NCBI GenBank assembly: GCA_052244495.1
Contig: JBQPXH010000003.1
Source: Cereibacter_A sp052244495
Lineage (GTDB): Bacteria > Pseudomonadota > Alphaproteobacteria > Rhodobacterales > Rhodobacteraceae
DNA: 64,000 nucleotides
Reading direction: 5' to 3' (one strand)
Shown: in pieces, positions 1 through 8,957 of the stretch
Numbering within the stretch: position 1 is the first letter of the stretch
Layout: every line of letters begins with the position of its first letter
Notes under the pieces: generated by a model
Told to the model about the DNA's origin: nothing
Database searches by the model: none
What the model saw: the letters and a program-made list of their open reading frames with translations, nothing else
Position numbers and translations under genes: made by a program

Positions 1-914
1 GCCATGAACTCAGCGAAGGTCTGGCGACCGCTGATGCGCTGTTCGCGCAGCGCCTGTACCCGGTCGTGCACGATGGCCTCGTAGGCAGCCGTCGCCCCGA
101 AGCGGAAGGTGAACTGCACCGCGAGACTTTCGAGCTCGGCGTTGATCTTCAGCAATTCGTGCAGCGCCTCATCCGGCGAATGCTCGATCTCGTCGAGCCC
201 GGAGACCAGCGCGGAGAGCTTCGGATCCAGCGTGTTCATCCGGCCGTTCAGCGTCCGCGCGCGCATCAGGCCCAGCATGGACATGGCGCGGTAGGTCTCG
301 ATCTCGCAGAGGCGCGTCACGATCCGGCCGATCCGGCGCGCTCCGGTGCCCGGCTTCACGAAGACGGCGAAGCGCATGTGTCCCGCCGGATCGATGCGGA
401 AATCGCCCGCCACCACCGCCGCGCCATCCACGATGCGCGAACAGGCGAGGCTGTCGGGCACGAACCAGTCCTCCAGCCTCTCGAGCGCCTCGCCCTCTTT
501 GCTGGGCATCTCCTCGATGCGGATCAGCGCCGAGACGAGGCGGCGGCCGGGCGCGCAGCCGATCCAGTCCTCGGGGAAGACCTCAGCCTTGGCCGGATCG
601 AAGGGCCGCTCGTGCAGGCCCGGCACGAAGGCCGTGTAGGTCACGAATTCGGTATGGCTTTCCCAGCGCAGTTCCGCCCGGCCGATGGGCGCCGAGAAAT
701 GCGTGGCCTCGGGCGGGGGATGGGCCGTGCCATTGCGGTCGAGGATGTCGAGAAGATGGGCGCGGTCGCGCTGCCGGTCCCGGTTCGCGGCATCCACCGG
801 CTCCTTGAAGGCCATGAAGACGACATGGCAGGGCGCCGAGGGCGCGGGATAGGGACGCGCGTGCAACTCGTTCGCAAGCGCATAGCGCAACGGATGGTCG
901 GCAACGGGGGGCAT
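1..914 (-). CDS. DUF3422 family protein, 5' part only
   Basis: The reading frame runs leftward from an ATG at 914 and leaves the window without a stop, so only the first about 304 residues are present. The N-terminus (NELHARPYPAP near residues 14-25) is the typical opening of the DUF3422 family of alphaproteobacterial and other proteobacterial proteins, which are about 400-430 residues and usually end in two membrane helices; that end would lie outside this window. The visible part is soluble-looking, with an acidic helical stretch near residues 250-300. Function is unknown in the family. The gene follows pntB on the same strand after a 247-base gap that holds a strong hairpin, so it is probably transcribed on its own. 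Confidence 0.8.
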   Translation of the reverse strand, partial: MPPVADHPLRYALANELHARPYPAPSAPCHVVFMAFKEPVDAANRDRQRDRAHLLDILDRNGTAHPPPEATHFSAPIGRAELRWESHTEFVTYTAFVPGLHERPFDPAKAEVFPEDWIGCAPGRRLVSALIRIEEMPSKEGEALERLEDWFVPDSLACSRIVDGAAVVAGDFRIDPAGHMRFAVFVKPGTGARRIGRIVTRLCEIETYRAMSMLGLMRARTLNGRMNTLDPKLSALVSGLDEIEHSPDEALHELLKINAELESLAVQFTFRFGATAAYEAIVHDRVQALREQRISGRQTFAEFM

Positions 915-1114
915 GACAGACTCCGGTCGGTCGGCGTGCAGAAGCTAGGCGGAGACGGGCCGGGACGGAAGGGGCCGCAGCGTCACGGGGTGCGGCAGCA
1001 TAAGCGTCGGGGCCCGGCATCCGGGCCCGCCGCACCCGGCGCCCGGCGCCTGGCGCATTGCCTCGGCTGTGGGTGTCACCACACCCGCCCCACAGGGCGC
1101 GGCCCGAATGCAAC

Positions 1115-1140
1115 GCGCGCCCCGCCGGGGCGGGACGCGC
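1115..1140 (-). terminator. GC-rich hairpin downstream of pntB
   Basis: Inverted repeat with 12-base arms (1115-1126 and 1129-1140; one G-U pair when read on the minus strand) just after the pntB stop. There is no T-run, so it may be a weak terminator or an mRNA 3' stabiliser. The rest of 915-1161 shows no gene. Confidence 0.45.
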
Positions 1141-1161
1141 GCGGATGGACGGAACGCCCGG

Positions 1162-2610
1162 TCACTCGATCAGCGGCAGGAGTGCGTCGAGGCTCTTCTT
1201 GGCGTCGCCGTAGAACATCCGCGTGTTCTCCTTGTAGAACAGCGGGTTCTCGATGCCGGAATAGCCGGTGCCCTGCCCGCGCTTCGAAACGAACACCTGC
1301 TTGGCCTTCCAGACCTCGAGCACCGGCATCCCGGCGATGGGCGAGTTCGGATCCTCCTGCGCCGCCGGGTTCACGATGTCGTTCGAGCCGATGACGATGG
1401 CGACGTCGGTCGAGGGGAAGTCCTCGTTGATCTCGTCCATCTCCATCACGATGTCGTAGGGCACCTTCGCCTCGGCCAGCAGCACGTTCATGTGGCCCGG
1501 CAGGCGTCCCGCGACCGGGTGGATGGCGAAGCGCACTTCCTTGCCGCGGGCCCGCAGCTTGCGGGTCAGTTCCGAGACCGAGCCCTGCGCCTGCGCCACA
1601 GCCATGCCGTAGCCGGGAACGATGATGACGCTTTCGGCGTCGTTCAGCGCGTCCGCCACGCTTTCGGCGTCGATGGCGATCATCTCTCCCGCGATCTCCT
1701 GCGCGGGACCGGCCGTGCCGCCGAAGCCGCCGAGGATCACCGAGATGAACGAGCGGTTCATCGCCTTGCACATGATGTAGCTCAGGATCGCACCCGAGGA
1801 ACCGACCAGAGCGCCGGTCACGATCAAGAGGTCGTTGCCCAGCGTGAAGCCGATGGCGGCCGCGGCCCAGCCCGAGTAGCTGTTCAGCATCGAGACAACC
1901 ACGGGCATGTCGGCGCCGCCGATCCCCATGATCAGGTGCCAGCCGAGGAAGCCCGCGATCAGCGTCATCAGCAGGAGCGTCCAGACCGCGGTTCCGGCCG
2001 GCGCGTTGAAGTAGACCACGAGCAGCGCCACCGAGGCCACGATGGTCGCCGCGTTGATCAGGTGACCGCCGGGCAGCTTCGCAGGCTTGCCGTCGATCTT
2101 GCCCGCAAGCTTGCCGAAGGCCACGACAGAGCCGGTGAAGGTGACGGCCCCGATGAAGATGCCGAGGAAGACCTCGACCTTCAGGATCAGGATCTCGACC
2201 GGGGTCTTGTGGGCCAGCACTTCGGCGAAGCCTGCGAGAACCGAGGTGTCGGCGCCTGCCTGCTGCATGTTCACGACCGAGGCCAGCTCGAACTGGGCAT
2301 TGAGGCCGATGAAGACCGCGGCAAGGCCGACGAAGGAATGGAGCGCCGCGACAAGCTGCGGCATCTCGGTCATCTCGACCTTCTTGGCGACGTAGGCGCC
2401 TGCGATGGCGCCCGCGAGCACCATGACCGCGATCACGATGTAATGGCCTACGCCCGGCCCGAAGACGGTGGCGCCCACGGCCAGCGCCATGCCGACGATG
2501 CCATACCACACGGCGCGCTTCGCGCTCTCCTGCCCCGAAAGGCCGCCGAGCGAGAGGATGAAGAGGATGGCCGCGGCGATGTAGGCGGCGGATGTCAGTC
2601 CGATGCTCAT
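1162..2610 (-). CDS. pntB: NAD(P) transhydrogenase subunit beta
   Basis: 482 residues. The beta subunit of the proton-translocating transhydrogenase carries membrane helices (domain II) and the NADP(H)-binding domain III. About nine hydrophobic segments fill residues 1-260. The C-terminal domain carries the family NADP motif around PGYGMAVAQAQ and a later KRGQGTGYSG loop. With PntA it couples hydride transfer from NADH to NADP+ to proton entry, supplying NADPH for biosynthesis. The start is the ATG at 2610, chosen because it follows a perfect AAGGAGG ribosome site; an upstream in-frame start would run through that site. The site overlaps the pntA stop, so the two genes are translationally close, 10 bases apart. 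Confidence 0.95.
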   Translation of the reverse strand: MSIGLTSAAYIAAAILFILSLGGLSGQESAKRAVWYGIVGMALAVGATVFGPGVGHYIVIAVMVLAGAIAGAYVAKKVEMTEMPQLVAALHSFVGLAAVFIGLNAQFELASVVNMQQAGADTSVLAGFAEVLAHKTPVEILILKVEVFLGIFIGAVTFTGSVVAFGKLAGKIDGKPAKLPGGHLINAATIVASVALLVVYFNAPAGTAVWTLLLMTLIAGFLGWHLIMGIGGADMPVVVSMLNSYSGWAAAAIGFTLGNDLLIVTGALVGSSGAILSYIMCKAMNRSFISVILGGFGGTAGPAQEIAGEMIAIDAESVADALNDAESVIIVPGYGMAVAQAQGSVSELTRKLRARGKEVRFAIHPVAGRLPGHMNVLLAEAKVPYDIVMEMDEINEDFPSTDVAIVIGSNDIVNPAAQEDPNSPIAGMPVLEVWKAKQVFVSKRGQGTGYSGIENPLFYKENTRMFYGDAKKSLDALLPLIE

Positions 2611-2620
2611 CGGGGCCTCC

Positions 2621-4192
2621 TTACGACTTCTGGAACATGGCAAGCATCCGGCGCGTGACCAGGAAGCCGCCGACGATGTTGATCGAGGCGATCAGGACCG
2701 AGATCGCCGCGAGGATCACCACGAGCCAGTTGCCCGAGCCGATCTGCAGCAATGCACCGAGGATCACGATGCCCGAGATCGCGTTGGTGACGGCCATCAG
2801 CGGCGTGTGCAGCGAGTGCGAGACGTTCCAGATCACCTGGAAGCCCACGAAGCACGCCAGCGCGAAGACGATGAAATGCGCCATGAACGAGGCCGGCGCG
2901 TAGTTGCCCACGAACATGAGCAGCGCGGTGCCGATGGCCAGCATCGCGACCTGGCTGATCGTCTGCTTGCGGAAGGCCGCGCGCTCGGCGGCACGCTTCT
3001 CCTCGGGCGTCAGCTCCTTGACCTTCTCGCGTGGCCTGGCCGCGGCGATGGCGGCGACCTTCGGCGGCGGCGGCGGGAAGGTGATCTCGCCCGCGTGCGT
3101 CACGGTCGCGCCGCGGATGACGTCATCCTCCATGTTGTGGTCGATCACGCCGTCCTTCTTCGGCGTGAGGTCCGTCAGCATGTGGCGGATGTTGGTCGCA
3201 TAAAGCGTCGAGGCCTGCGCCGCCATCCGGCTGGGGAAGTCGGTGTAACCCACGATGGTCACGCCGTTCGGCGTCACGATCTTCTCGTCGGGCACGGTCA
3301 GTTCGCAGTTGCCGCCGCGCTCGGCCGCGAGGTCCACGATCACCGAGCCGCGCTTCATCGCCTTGACCATGTCCTCGGTCCAGAGCTTCGGAGCCGGGCG
3401 GCCGGGGATCAGGGCCGTGGTGATCACGATGTCCATGTCGGGGGCGAGTTCGCGGAACTTCTCGAGCTGCTTCTCGCGGAACTCGGGGGAGGAGGGAGCC
3501 GCATAGCCGCCGGTAGCCGCACCGTCCTGCGCCTCCTCGAAGTCAAGGAAGACGAATTCGGCGCCCATCGACTCGATCTGCTCGGCCACCTCGGGGCGAA
3601 CGTCGAAGGCGTAGGTGATTGCGCCCAGCGAGGTCGCGGTGCCGATGGCGGCCAGACCCGCCACGCCCGCGCCCACCACGAGCACCTTGGCCGGCGGAAC
3701 CTTGCCCGCGGCCGTCACCTGGCCGGTGAAGAACCGGCCGAAGTTGTTGCCGGCCTCGATGACCGCGCGGTAGCCTGCGATGTTGGCCGTCGAGGACAGG
3801 GCGTCCATCTTCTGTGCGCGGGAGATTCGCGGCACCATGTCCATCGCGACGACGGTGGCACCCCGGTCCTTGCAGAGTTCGAGAAGCTCGGCGTTCTGTG
3901 CCGGCCAGAAGAACGAGATGAGCGTCTGCCCGCTGCGCAGCATCTCGGCCTCGGACCGCTCGGGACCCCGCACCTTCACCACGATGTCCGCGGCGTCGAA
4001 TACGGCGCGGGCCGAGGGCAGGACCTCGACGCCCGCGGCGGCATAGGCTTCATCGGAGAAGCCCGCCTTGATGCCGGCGCCGGTCTCGATCACGCAGTGA
4101 TGCCCGAGCTTCTGAAGCTGTAGGGCCGAATCCGGCGTCATGGCGACGCGGGCCTCGCCCTCGAATATCTCTCTGGGTGCTCCGATCTTCAC
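2621..4192 (-). CDS. pntA: NAD(P) transhydrogenase subunit alpha
   Basis: 523 residues, close to the 510 of the E. coli single-chain alpha subunit, so the PntAA/PntAB split seen in some alphaproteobacteria is absent. Residues 1-380 are the NAD(H)-binding domain I, with the nucleotide fold around VLVVGAGVAGLAAIGTA (about 170-190) and the alanine dehydrogenase-like N-terminus MKIGAPREIFEGE. A charged linker (REKVKELTPEEKRAAER) leads to four hydrophobic segments near 410-520. It forms an inner-membrane complex with PntB encoded directly downstream. Probable first gene of a two-gene operon; its promoter should lie in 4193-4328, but I cannot name one with confidence. Confidence 0.95.
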   Translation of the reverse strand: MKIGAPREIFEGEARVAMTPDSALQLQKLGHHCVIETGAGIKAGFSDEAYAAAGVEVLPSARAVFDAADIVVKVRGPERSEAEMLRSGQTLISFFWPAQNAELLELCKDRGATVVAMDMVPRISRAQKMDALSSTANIAGYRAVIEAGNNFGRFFTGQVTAAGKVPPAKVLVVGAGVAGLAAIGTATSLGAITYAFDVRPEVAEQIESMGAEFVFLDFEEAQDGAATGGYAAPSSPEFREKQLEKFRELAPDMDIVITTALIPGRPAPKLWTEDMVKAMKRGSVIVDLAAERGGNCELTVPDEKIVTPNGVTIVGYTDFPSRMAAQASTLYATNIRHMLTDLTPKKDGVIDHNMEDDVIRGATVTHAGEITFPPPPPKVAAIAAARPREKVKELTPEEKRAAERAAFRKQTISQVAMLAIGTALLMFVGNYAPASFMAHFIVFALACFVGFQVIWNVSHSLHTPLMAVTNAISGIVILGALLQIGSGNWLVVILAAISVLIASINIVGGFLVTRRMLAMFQKS

Positions 4193-4328
4193 CGATTATC
4201 CCCCTGTTCGCGGCTCCGGCTGGCGTTCGCCGGACCGCCTGTTTAACATTGCGCAAGAAAATTACGCAAGACGGATGCCGCCTTGCAGCAAGTTGCAGGA
4301 TTCATCCAGTAGGCGCGTTGCCGCGGCG

Positions 4329-4772
4329 TCACAGCCAGCGCCGCGTGCGCCGTGTCCACTCCTCGTAGGCGTCGCCGAAGGCGAGGCGCAGACGCGCCTC
4401 TTCCGGCTCGATGAAGCGCCGCGTCAGCACCCACATGTAGCCCGCCACCAGCGGCAGGCCGAGCGGCGCGTCGATCCAGAGCAGCACGCCAAGAAGGATC
4501 ATCACGTCGGCAAGGTAGATCGGGTTCCGGCTCCGGGCAAAGATGCCGTCGGTCACGAGCGCGGTCGGCATCCGATGCGGCATGACCGTCGTGGCGGCGC
4601 GCCGCATCTTCCGTGCGGCCATGGCCGAGATCACGAGGCCCGCGAGGCAGAGCCCCACGCCTGCGACGCGCCCCGGCAGCCCGAAGACGCCGAGCGGCAC
4701 CAGCCAATCGAGTGCCAGCGCGAGGATCACGAAGAGAAGAAGCCAGAACGGCGGCAGATCGAGATGCTTCAT
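4329..4772 (-). CDS. Small membrane protein of the isoprenylcysteine methyltransferase-like family
   Basis: 147 residues with four hydrophobic stretches. The C-terminal half carries the pattern typical of the isoprenylcysteine carboxyl methyltransferase / phospholipid methyltransferase-like superfamily: GIFARSRNPIYLADV (about 85-100), then an RFIEPEE motif and a final EEWTRRTRRWL. Members are integral-membrane, S-adenosylmethionine-using enzymes, but the substrate of this subgroup is not known. The start at ATG 4772 follows AGAGGAAGGA; a longer in-frame extension upstream is low-quality coding and runs toward the divergent kynU gene. Divergent from kynU with 122 bases between them. Identity of the substrate is unsupported. 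Confidence 0.75.
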   Translation of the reverse strand: MKHLDLPPFWLLLFVILALALDWLVPLGVFGLPGRVAGVGLCLAGLVISAMAARKMRRAATTVMPHRMPTALVTDGIFARSRNPIYLADVMILLGVLLWIDAPLGLPLVAGYMWVLTRRFIEPEEARLRLAFGDAYEEWTRRTRRWL

Positions 4773-4894
4773 CGGGTCCTTCCTCTGGTCGCGCCCCTCA
4801 TGCCATGCCCCGCCGCCGCCGCAAAGTGCCCAGCCGCCTTGCGGCCCCGCGCGATTTGCCGCTACCTCCGCTGCAGCAGGAAGAGGAGAGGCGC

Positions 4895-6085
4895 ATGACG
4901 GATTTCGAGGCGACACGGGCCATGTTCGACCTGCCCGAGGGGGTGATCTACCTCGACGGCAACTCGCTCGGGCCGCTGCCACGGGCCGCCGCGGCGCGCG
5001 TTGCCGCCTGCGTGACCGAAGAGTGGGGCGAGATGCTGGTGACCGGCTGGAACCGCGCCGGCTGGATGGAAATGCCTCGGCGGCTCGGCGACCGGATCGG
5101 TGCCCTGATCGGCGCCGGACCCGGAACGGTCGTGCTGGGGGACACCCTCTCGATCAAGGTCTTCCAGGCTCTGGCCGCGGCCTGCCAGATGCGGCCCGGC
5201 CGGCGGGTGATCCTGTCGGACAGCGGCAACTTCCCCTCGGACCTCTACATGGCCGAGGGGCTCTGCCGGATGCTCGGCAACCGCGAACTGCGTCTGGTCG
5301 CCCCCGAGGAGGTCGAGGGCGCGATCGACGAAAGCGTGGCCGCCGTCATGGTGACGGAGGTCGACTACCGCACCGGCCGCCGTCACGACATGGCCGCCAT
5401 CACGGCCCGCGCACATGAGGCGGGGGCGCTGGCGATCTGGGACCTCGCCCATTCGGCAGGCGCCCTGCCCGTCCGCCTGGCCGAGGAAGGTGCCGATTTC
5501 GCGGTGGGCTGCACCTACAAGTATCTGAACTCGGGTCCGGGCGGCCCCGCCTTCATCTATGTCGCCCCCCGCCACGGCGAGCGCGCGGTGCCGGCCCTGT
5601 CCGGCTGGCTCGGGCACGAGGCCCCCTTCGCCTTCGATCTCGGCTACAGGCCGGGCCGCGGCATCGAGCGGATGCGCGTCGGCACGCCGCCGGTGCTCCA
5701 GATGGCGGCGCTGGACGCGGCGCTTGACGTCTGGGAGAGTGTCTCGATGACCGATCTGCGGGCGCGGTCGCTGGATCTCACCGACCGGTTCATCGCCGAG
5801 GTCGAGGCGTGCTGTCCCGATCTCGCCCTCGCCACGCCCCGCGAGCATGCCCGGCGCGGCTCGCAGGTCAGCTTCCGCCATCCCGAGGGCTACGCGATCA
5901 TGCAGGCGCTGATCGCCCGCGGCGTGGTCGGCGACTTCCGTGCCCCCGACATCCTCCGCTTCGGCTTCACCCCTCTCTACATCGGCCCCTCCGAGGTGAG
6001 CCGGGCCGCGGAGATCCTGGCCGAGGTGATGGAGGGGCGGCTCTGGGACCGCGAGGAATACAGGCGCCGCGCCGCCGTGACCTGA
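4895..6085 (+). CDS. kynU: Kynureninase
   Basis: 396 residues, a fold type I pyridoxal-phosphate enzyme. It hydrolyses kynurenine to anthranilate and alanine in tryptophan breakdown. The opening FDLPEGVIYLDGNSLGPLP is diagnostic of kynureninase. The aspartate motif WDLAHSAGALPV (about 184-195) and the cofactor lysine motif CTYKYLNSGPGGPAF (about 207-221) are intact. Start ATG 4895 is preceded by AGGAAGAGGAGAGG. No tryptophan dioxygenase or formamidase gene lies beside it, so any kynurenine pathway partners are elsewhere. The stretch 6086-6366 after it holds no visible gene. Confidence 0.92.
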   Translation: MTDFEATRAMFDLPEGVIYLDGNSLGPLPRAAAARVAACVTEEWGEMLVTGWNRAGWMEMPRRLGDRIGALIGAGPGTVVLGDTLSIKVFQALAAACQMRPGRRVILSDSGNFPSDLYMAEGLCRMLGNRELRLVAPEEVEGAIDESVAAVMVTEVDYRTGRRHDMAAITARAHEAGALAIWDLAHSAGALPVRLAEEGADFAVGCTYKYLNSGPGGPAFIYVAPRHGERAVPALSGWLGHEAPFAFDLGYRPGRGIERMRVGTPPVLQMAALDAALDVWESVSMTDLRARSLDLTDRFIAEVEACCPDLALATPREHARRGSQVSFRHPEGYAIMQALIARGVVGDFRAPDILRFGFTPLYIGPSEVSRAAEILAEVMEGRLWDREEYRRRAAVT

Positions 6086-6366
6086 CGGCGACACGGCAGC
6101 GGAGGGGCCGGCATCGGTAACATCGAATCTCCCGCGCCGGTCGGATGCGACTTCAGGCGGAAGCATCGGCTTCCGGCGCAGGGCGGCGACCTCCTCGGAT
6201 CTCCTTCAGGGCGAGCAATCGGCAGGCGCATTCCTGCGATTCTGTGGCAGTAAAAGGTCTGCCATTGTTGCATTGCCCGGTCCGGCTTTGACCATTGCGC
6301 CCGAGTCGTTTACTTTCATCCTTTAGACAGCCGGCCAGAAGGGCTGGCGCGGGGCAGGACAGCGGA

Positions 6367-7392
6367 ATGGATCTGATCGGACGGAAGCTTGCGGTCGCGG
6401 TTCTCGCGGCGGGTATGCTGGGAGGCTGCGTGCCGGACGCAGCCATGGTGAACTCGAAGGTGGAGGATCCGGCGCCGCAGCCGAAACTCTTCCAGGGCGC
6501 CTACGCCGCCCGCGCGGATGGCAATTTTCAGCTTCCTGCAATCCCGACCGACCGCGTGCCGGTGCAATACCAGCGCCAGACGGTCGCCTATACCAGCAAC
6601 GAGGCTCCGGGGACGATCGTCATCAACCCCAAGGAGCGCGTGCTCTATTTCATCACCGGGAAGGACACGGCAATCCGCTACGGCATCGCCGTGGGCAAGG
6701 CCGGCTTTCAATGGTCCGGCACCGCCGTCGTGGCGAACCGTCGCCACTGGCCGACCTGGACGCCGCCGCCCGAGATGATCGAGCGCAAGCCCGAACTGGC
6801 GAAATGGGAGAAGGGCCAGCCGGGCGGCCCGACGAACCCGCTCGGCGCGCGCGCGCTCTACCTCGAGACGAACGGGCGTGACTACGGCTACAGGATCCAC
6901 GGGACACCGGAATGGAACTCGATCGGGCACAACGCCTCGTCGGGTTGCATCCGCATGATCAACCAGGACGTGATCGACCTGTTCGAGCGCGTGCCGAGCG
7001 GCGCGAAGGTGGTGGTCATGACGCAGGACGGCCGGATGCCGACCGGCCTCACCCTGCCGCCGCCTCCGCCGAAGAAGTCGAAGCCCGTCGCGGTGGCAGC
7101 CGCTCCGGCGACGCCGGCACCGGCGATCCCGTCGGGGCTGTCGAACCTTCCGATGCTGTCGCCCTACGGCGTTCCCGCCGCGCCGGCCGCTGCGACGCCG
7201 GCCCCCGAGGAAAGCGTGCCTGCGGCCGGGACTCCGGCGCTGGACACGCCACCGGAAACCGGGACGCCGCTTGCCGACGAGCCGACCGCAGTACCCGCGC
7301 CCGAGCCTCTGCCCGAACCCAGCGCGCCCGTCCTGCTGCCACCGGCCGAGGCAGCCGCGCCGACCGAGCCGGCACCGACCAACGCCCTCTGA
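6367..7392 (+). CDS. L,D-transpeptidase (YkuD domain) lipoprotein
   Basis: 341 residues. The N-terminus has a lipoprotein signal with lipobox LGGC, so the mature protein should be lipid-anchored in the envelope. The YkuD catalytic domain spans about residues 75-225 and carries the active-site pair HGTPEW and SSGCIRM, whose cysteine is the nucleophile. Such enzymes form 3-3 crosslinks in peptidoglycan or attach proteins to it. The last about 110 residues are low-complexity Pro/Ala/Glu with repeats, a feature without catalytic role that may span the periplasm. The start at ATG 6367 was chosen because it opens a proper signal peptide; the longer frame upstream lacks one. A strong hairpin follows the stop. 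Confidence 0.85.
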   Translation: MDLIGRKLAVAVLAAGMLGGCVPDAAMVNSKVEDPAPQPKLFQGAYAARADGNFQLPAIPTDRVPVQYQRQTVAYTSNEAPGTIVINPKERVLYFITGKDTAIRYGIAVGKAGFQWSGTAVVANRRHWPTWTPPPEMIERKPELAKWEKGQPGGPTNPLGARALYLETNGRDYGYRIHGTPEWNSIGHNASSGCIRMINQDVIDLFERVPSGAKVVVMTQDGRMPTGLTLPPPPPKKSKPVAVAAAPATPAPAIPSGLSNLPMLSPYGVPAAPAAATPAPEESVPAAGTPALDTPPETGTPLADEPTAVPAPEPLPEPSAPVLLPPAEAAAPTEPAPTNAL

Positions 7393-7419
7393 CGGGGCGC
7401 CAGTCAGGTCCAGCAAAAG

Positions 7420-7446
7420 AAGGGCGGCTCCGCAAGAGCCGCCCTT
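7420..7446 (+). terminator. Hairpin after the L,D-transpeptidase gene
   Basis: Perfect 11-base stem (AAGGGCGGCTC / GAGCCGCCCTT) with loop CGCAA, starting 27 bases after the stop. No long T-run follows. Confidence 0.75.
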
Positions 7447-7698
7447 CCTGCAATGTGGCGCAAATCTGCACGTTCCCTGCTCGCGGGACATCAAGCAGGA
7501 TCGACCCCGGCACTTGACATGCCCTGCCCGCAGCGCATCAGGCGGGTCGGCCTGTCCTCCACGCCGCCGCCGGGCGGATCGGCCGTCGGATGAGACCTCC
7601 CGGCCCCGGCAGCACCGTCACGCGCTCGCCCGGTCCCGGCCGCAACGCCCCGCGCTCGTTGCCTGCGCTGTCAGACGCTCATCACATGACCTGCGCTG
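7447..7698. other. Intergenic stretch with a short direct repeat
   Basis: No gene visible between the hairpin at 7446 and the end of the amidotransferase gene. The only structure is an imperfect direct repeat (7662-7683 and 7690-7711, 21 of 22 bases identical), whose second copy forms the last codons and stop of the amidotransferase gene. Confidence 0.7.
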
Positions 7699-7711
7699 TC
7701 AGGCGCTCATC
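7662..7711. repeat. Imperfect 22-bp direct repeat, period 28
   Basis: Two copies of CCTGCGCTGTCAGRCGCTCA plus TC, at 7662-7683 and 7690-7711, differing at one base. The right copy covers the 3' end of the glutamine amidotransferase gene; the left copy lies just beyond it, as if the gene end had been duplicated. Confidence 0.8.
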
Positions 7712-8487
7712 CGAGCGGGCGCGTGGCATTGCGCCCAGCTGCGCACAGCATCCCCGAAGGCGCTGAACAACGGACGCGACACGGGGTCGTTCACCGCATT
7801 CCATTCGGGATGCCACTGGACCGAGAGCGTGAAGCCCGGCGCGCCCTCGATGTAGATTGCCTCGGGCGTGCCATCCGGCGCGGTTCCGTCGATCACGATG
7901 CGGCGGCCGGCGCGGGCAATGCCCTGCCCGTGCAGCGTGTTGGTCATGACCTCTTCCGCGCCCATGAGGCGGTGGAACACCCCGCCGCGCGTGAAGCGCA
8001 CGCTGTGCCGTAGGGCGAACTTTTCCTCGATCGTCCCGTCGGGAGGCATCCGGTGGTTCATCCGGCCCGGCAGGTCGCGGATCTCGGGATGAAGCGTTCC
8101 GCCCATCGCCACGTTCACCTCCTGGAACCCGCGGCAGATGCCGAGGAACGGCTGGCCGCGCTCGACACAGGCCCGGACCAGCGGCAGCGTGATCGCATCG
8201 CGGCTGCGCTCGAACAGACCATGAGCGGGGGTCTCGTCCTCCCCGTATTCGGAGGGATGGACGTTCGGGCGCGCGCCGGTCAGCAGGAAGCCGTCGCAGA
8301 GGTCGAGAAGTTCCTCGACCGTCACGAAGTTGGGATCGGTGGGGATGATCAGCGGCAGGCAGCCCGAGACGAGCGCCACGGCCTCGCTGTTCATCGTCCC
8401 CCCGGCGTGGACAGGATAGCTCTCGTTCAGCAGGGACGAGTTGCCGATGATGCCGACCACGGGACGGCGGCCCGAGGGTCGGGACAT
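7699..8487 (-). CDS. Class I glutamine amidotransferase, gamma-glutamyl-GABA hydrolase (PuuD) type
   Basis: 262 residues from the chosen ATG. The nucleophile elbow FLGICRGFQEVNVAMGG (about 107-123) and the second catalytic motif VQWHPEWN (about 224-231) define a class I glutamine amidotransferase domain without a partner synthetase. The N-terminal VVGIIGNSS and the long insert match the peptidase C26 / PuuD group, which hydrolyses gamma-glutamyl-GABA in putrescine breakdown; the exact substrate here is not proven. An alternative ATG lies 19 codons upstream (8544); neither start has a clear ribosome site, and 8487 was preferred because homology of the fold begins there. The FAD oxidoreductase at 17263 resembles another putrescine pathway enzyme, but the two are not adjacent. 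Confidence 0.8.
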   Translation of the reverse strand: MSRPSGRRPVVGIIGNSSLLNESYPVHAGGTMNSEAVALVSGCLPLIIPTDPNFVTVEELLDLCDGFLLTGARPNVHPSEYGEDETPAHGLFERSRDAITLPLVRACVERGQPFLGICRGFQEVNVAMGGTLHPEIRDLPGRMNHRMPPDGTIEEKFALRHSVRFTRGGVFHRLMGAEEVMTNTLHGQGIARAGRRIVIDGTAPDGTPEAIYIEGAPGFTLSVQWHPEWNAVNDPVSRPLFSAFGDAVRSWAQCHAPARMSA

Positions 8488-8544
8488 GACGGCGGCGATG
8501 GTCTGTGCGCCGGGAACCTGGGCGCCGGGGATCTGAGGTCGCAT

Positions 8545-8957
8545 GCAGGAAAAGATAGGGCCTGGCCGCGCTGTGGTGAAGAGCCGTGGCTGTCGCGGGC
8601 TTCGCTTCCACGCACAGAACGGCGCGCTCTTGTGCAGCCTGTGCTGCAACTGCCCGTCAGGAGGCGGGCGCCAAGCCGCTCTCGGGGCCCTCCGACCGGG
8701 CTTTCGGCACGGGAGGCGTCGGACCAGGCCCGGCCTGAGACAAGCCATCGGACAGGCGGACAGGCGCCGTTCCCCGCAGGTGGCAGTTTTCGCATTGGCG
8801 ACGGTCTCGGCGAAGCCAGAAGTTACTCAGGCTGCGGCACGCGCCGTGAGCTTCGGGAGCACCGATTTCCCGGCGGGAACCACTCAGCGAGCTTTGGCCG
8901 AGGTTCCTCGACGGCCGCAGGTCCGCCCTGACGGACGGACGTCGGCCTCCCTCGCTC
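8545..8957. other. 413-bp gap without a visible gene
   Basis: Between the amidotransferase and aminotransferase genes, both on the minus strand. Open frames crossing it have no recognisable protein content. Small inverted repeats such as TTCCCGGCGGGAA near 8867 are present, but no convincing terminator, promoter or RNA gene. Confidence 0.5.

Noticed and set aside
66..2658. Long plus-strand open frames opposite the DUF3422 and pntAB genes
   Set aside because: They are Arg/Gly/His-rich mirror translations of real minus-strand genes in a high-GC genome, without domain content.
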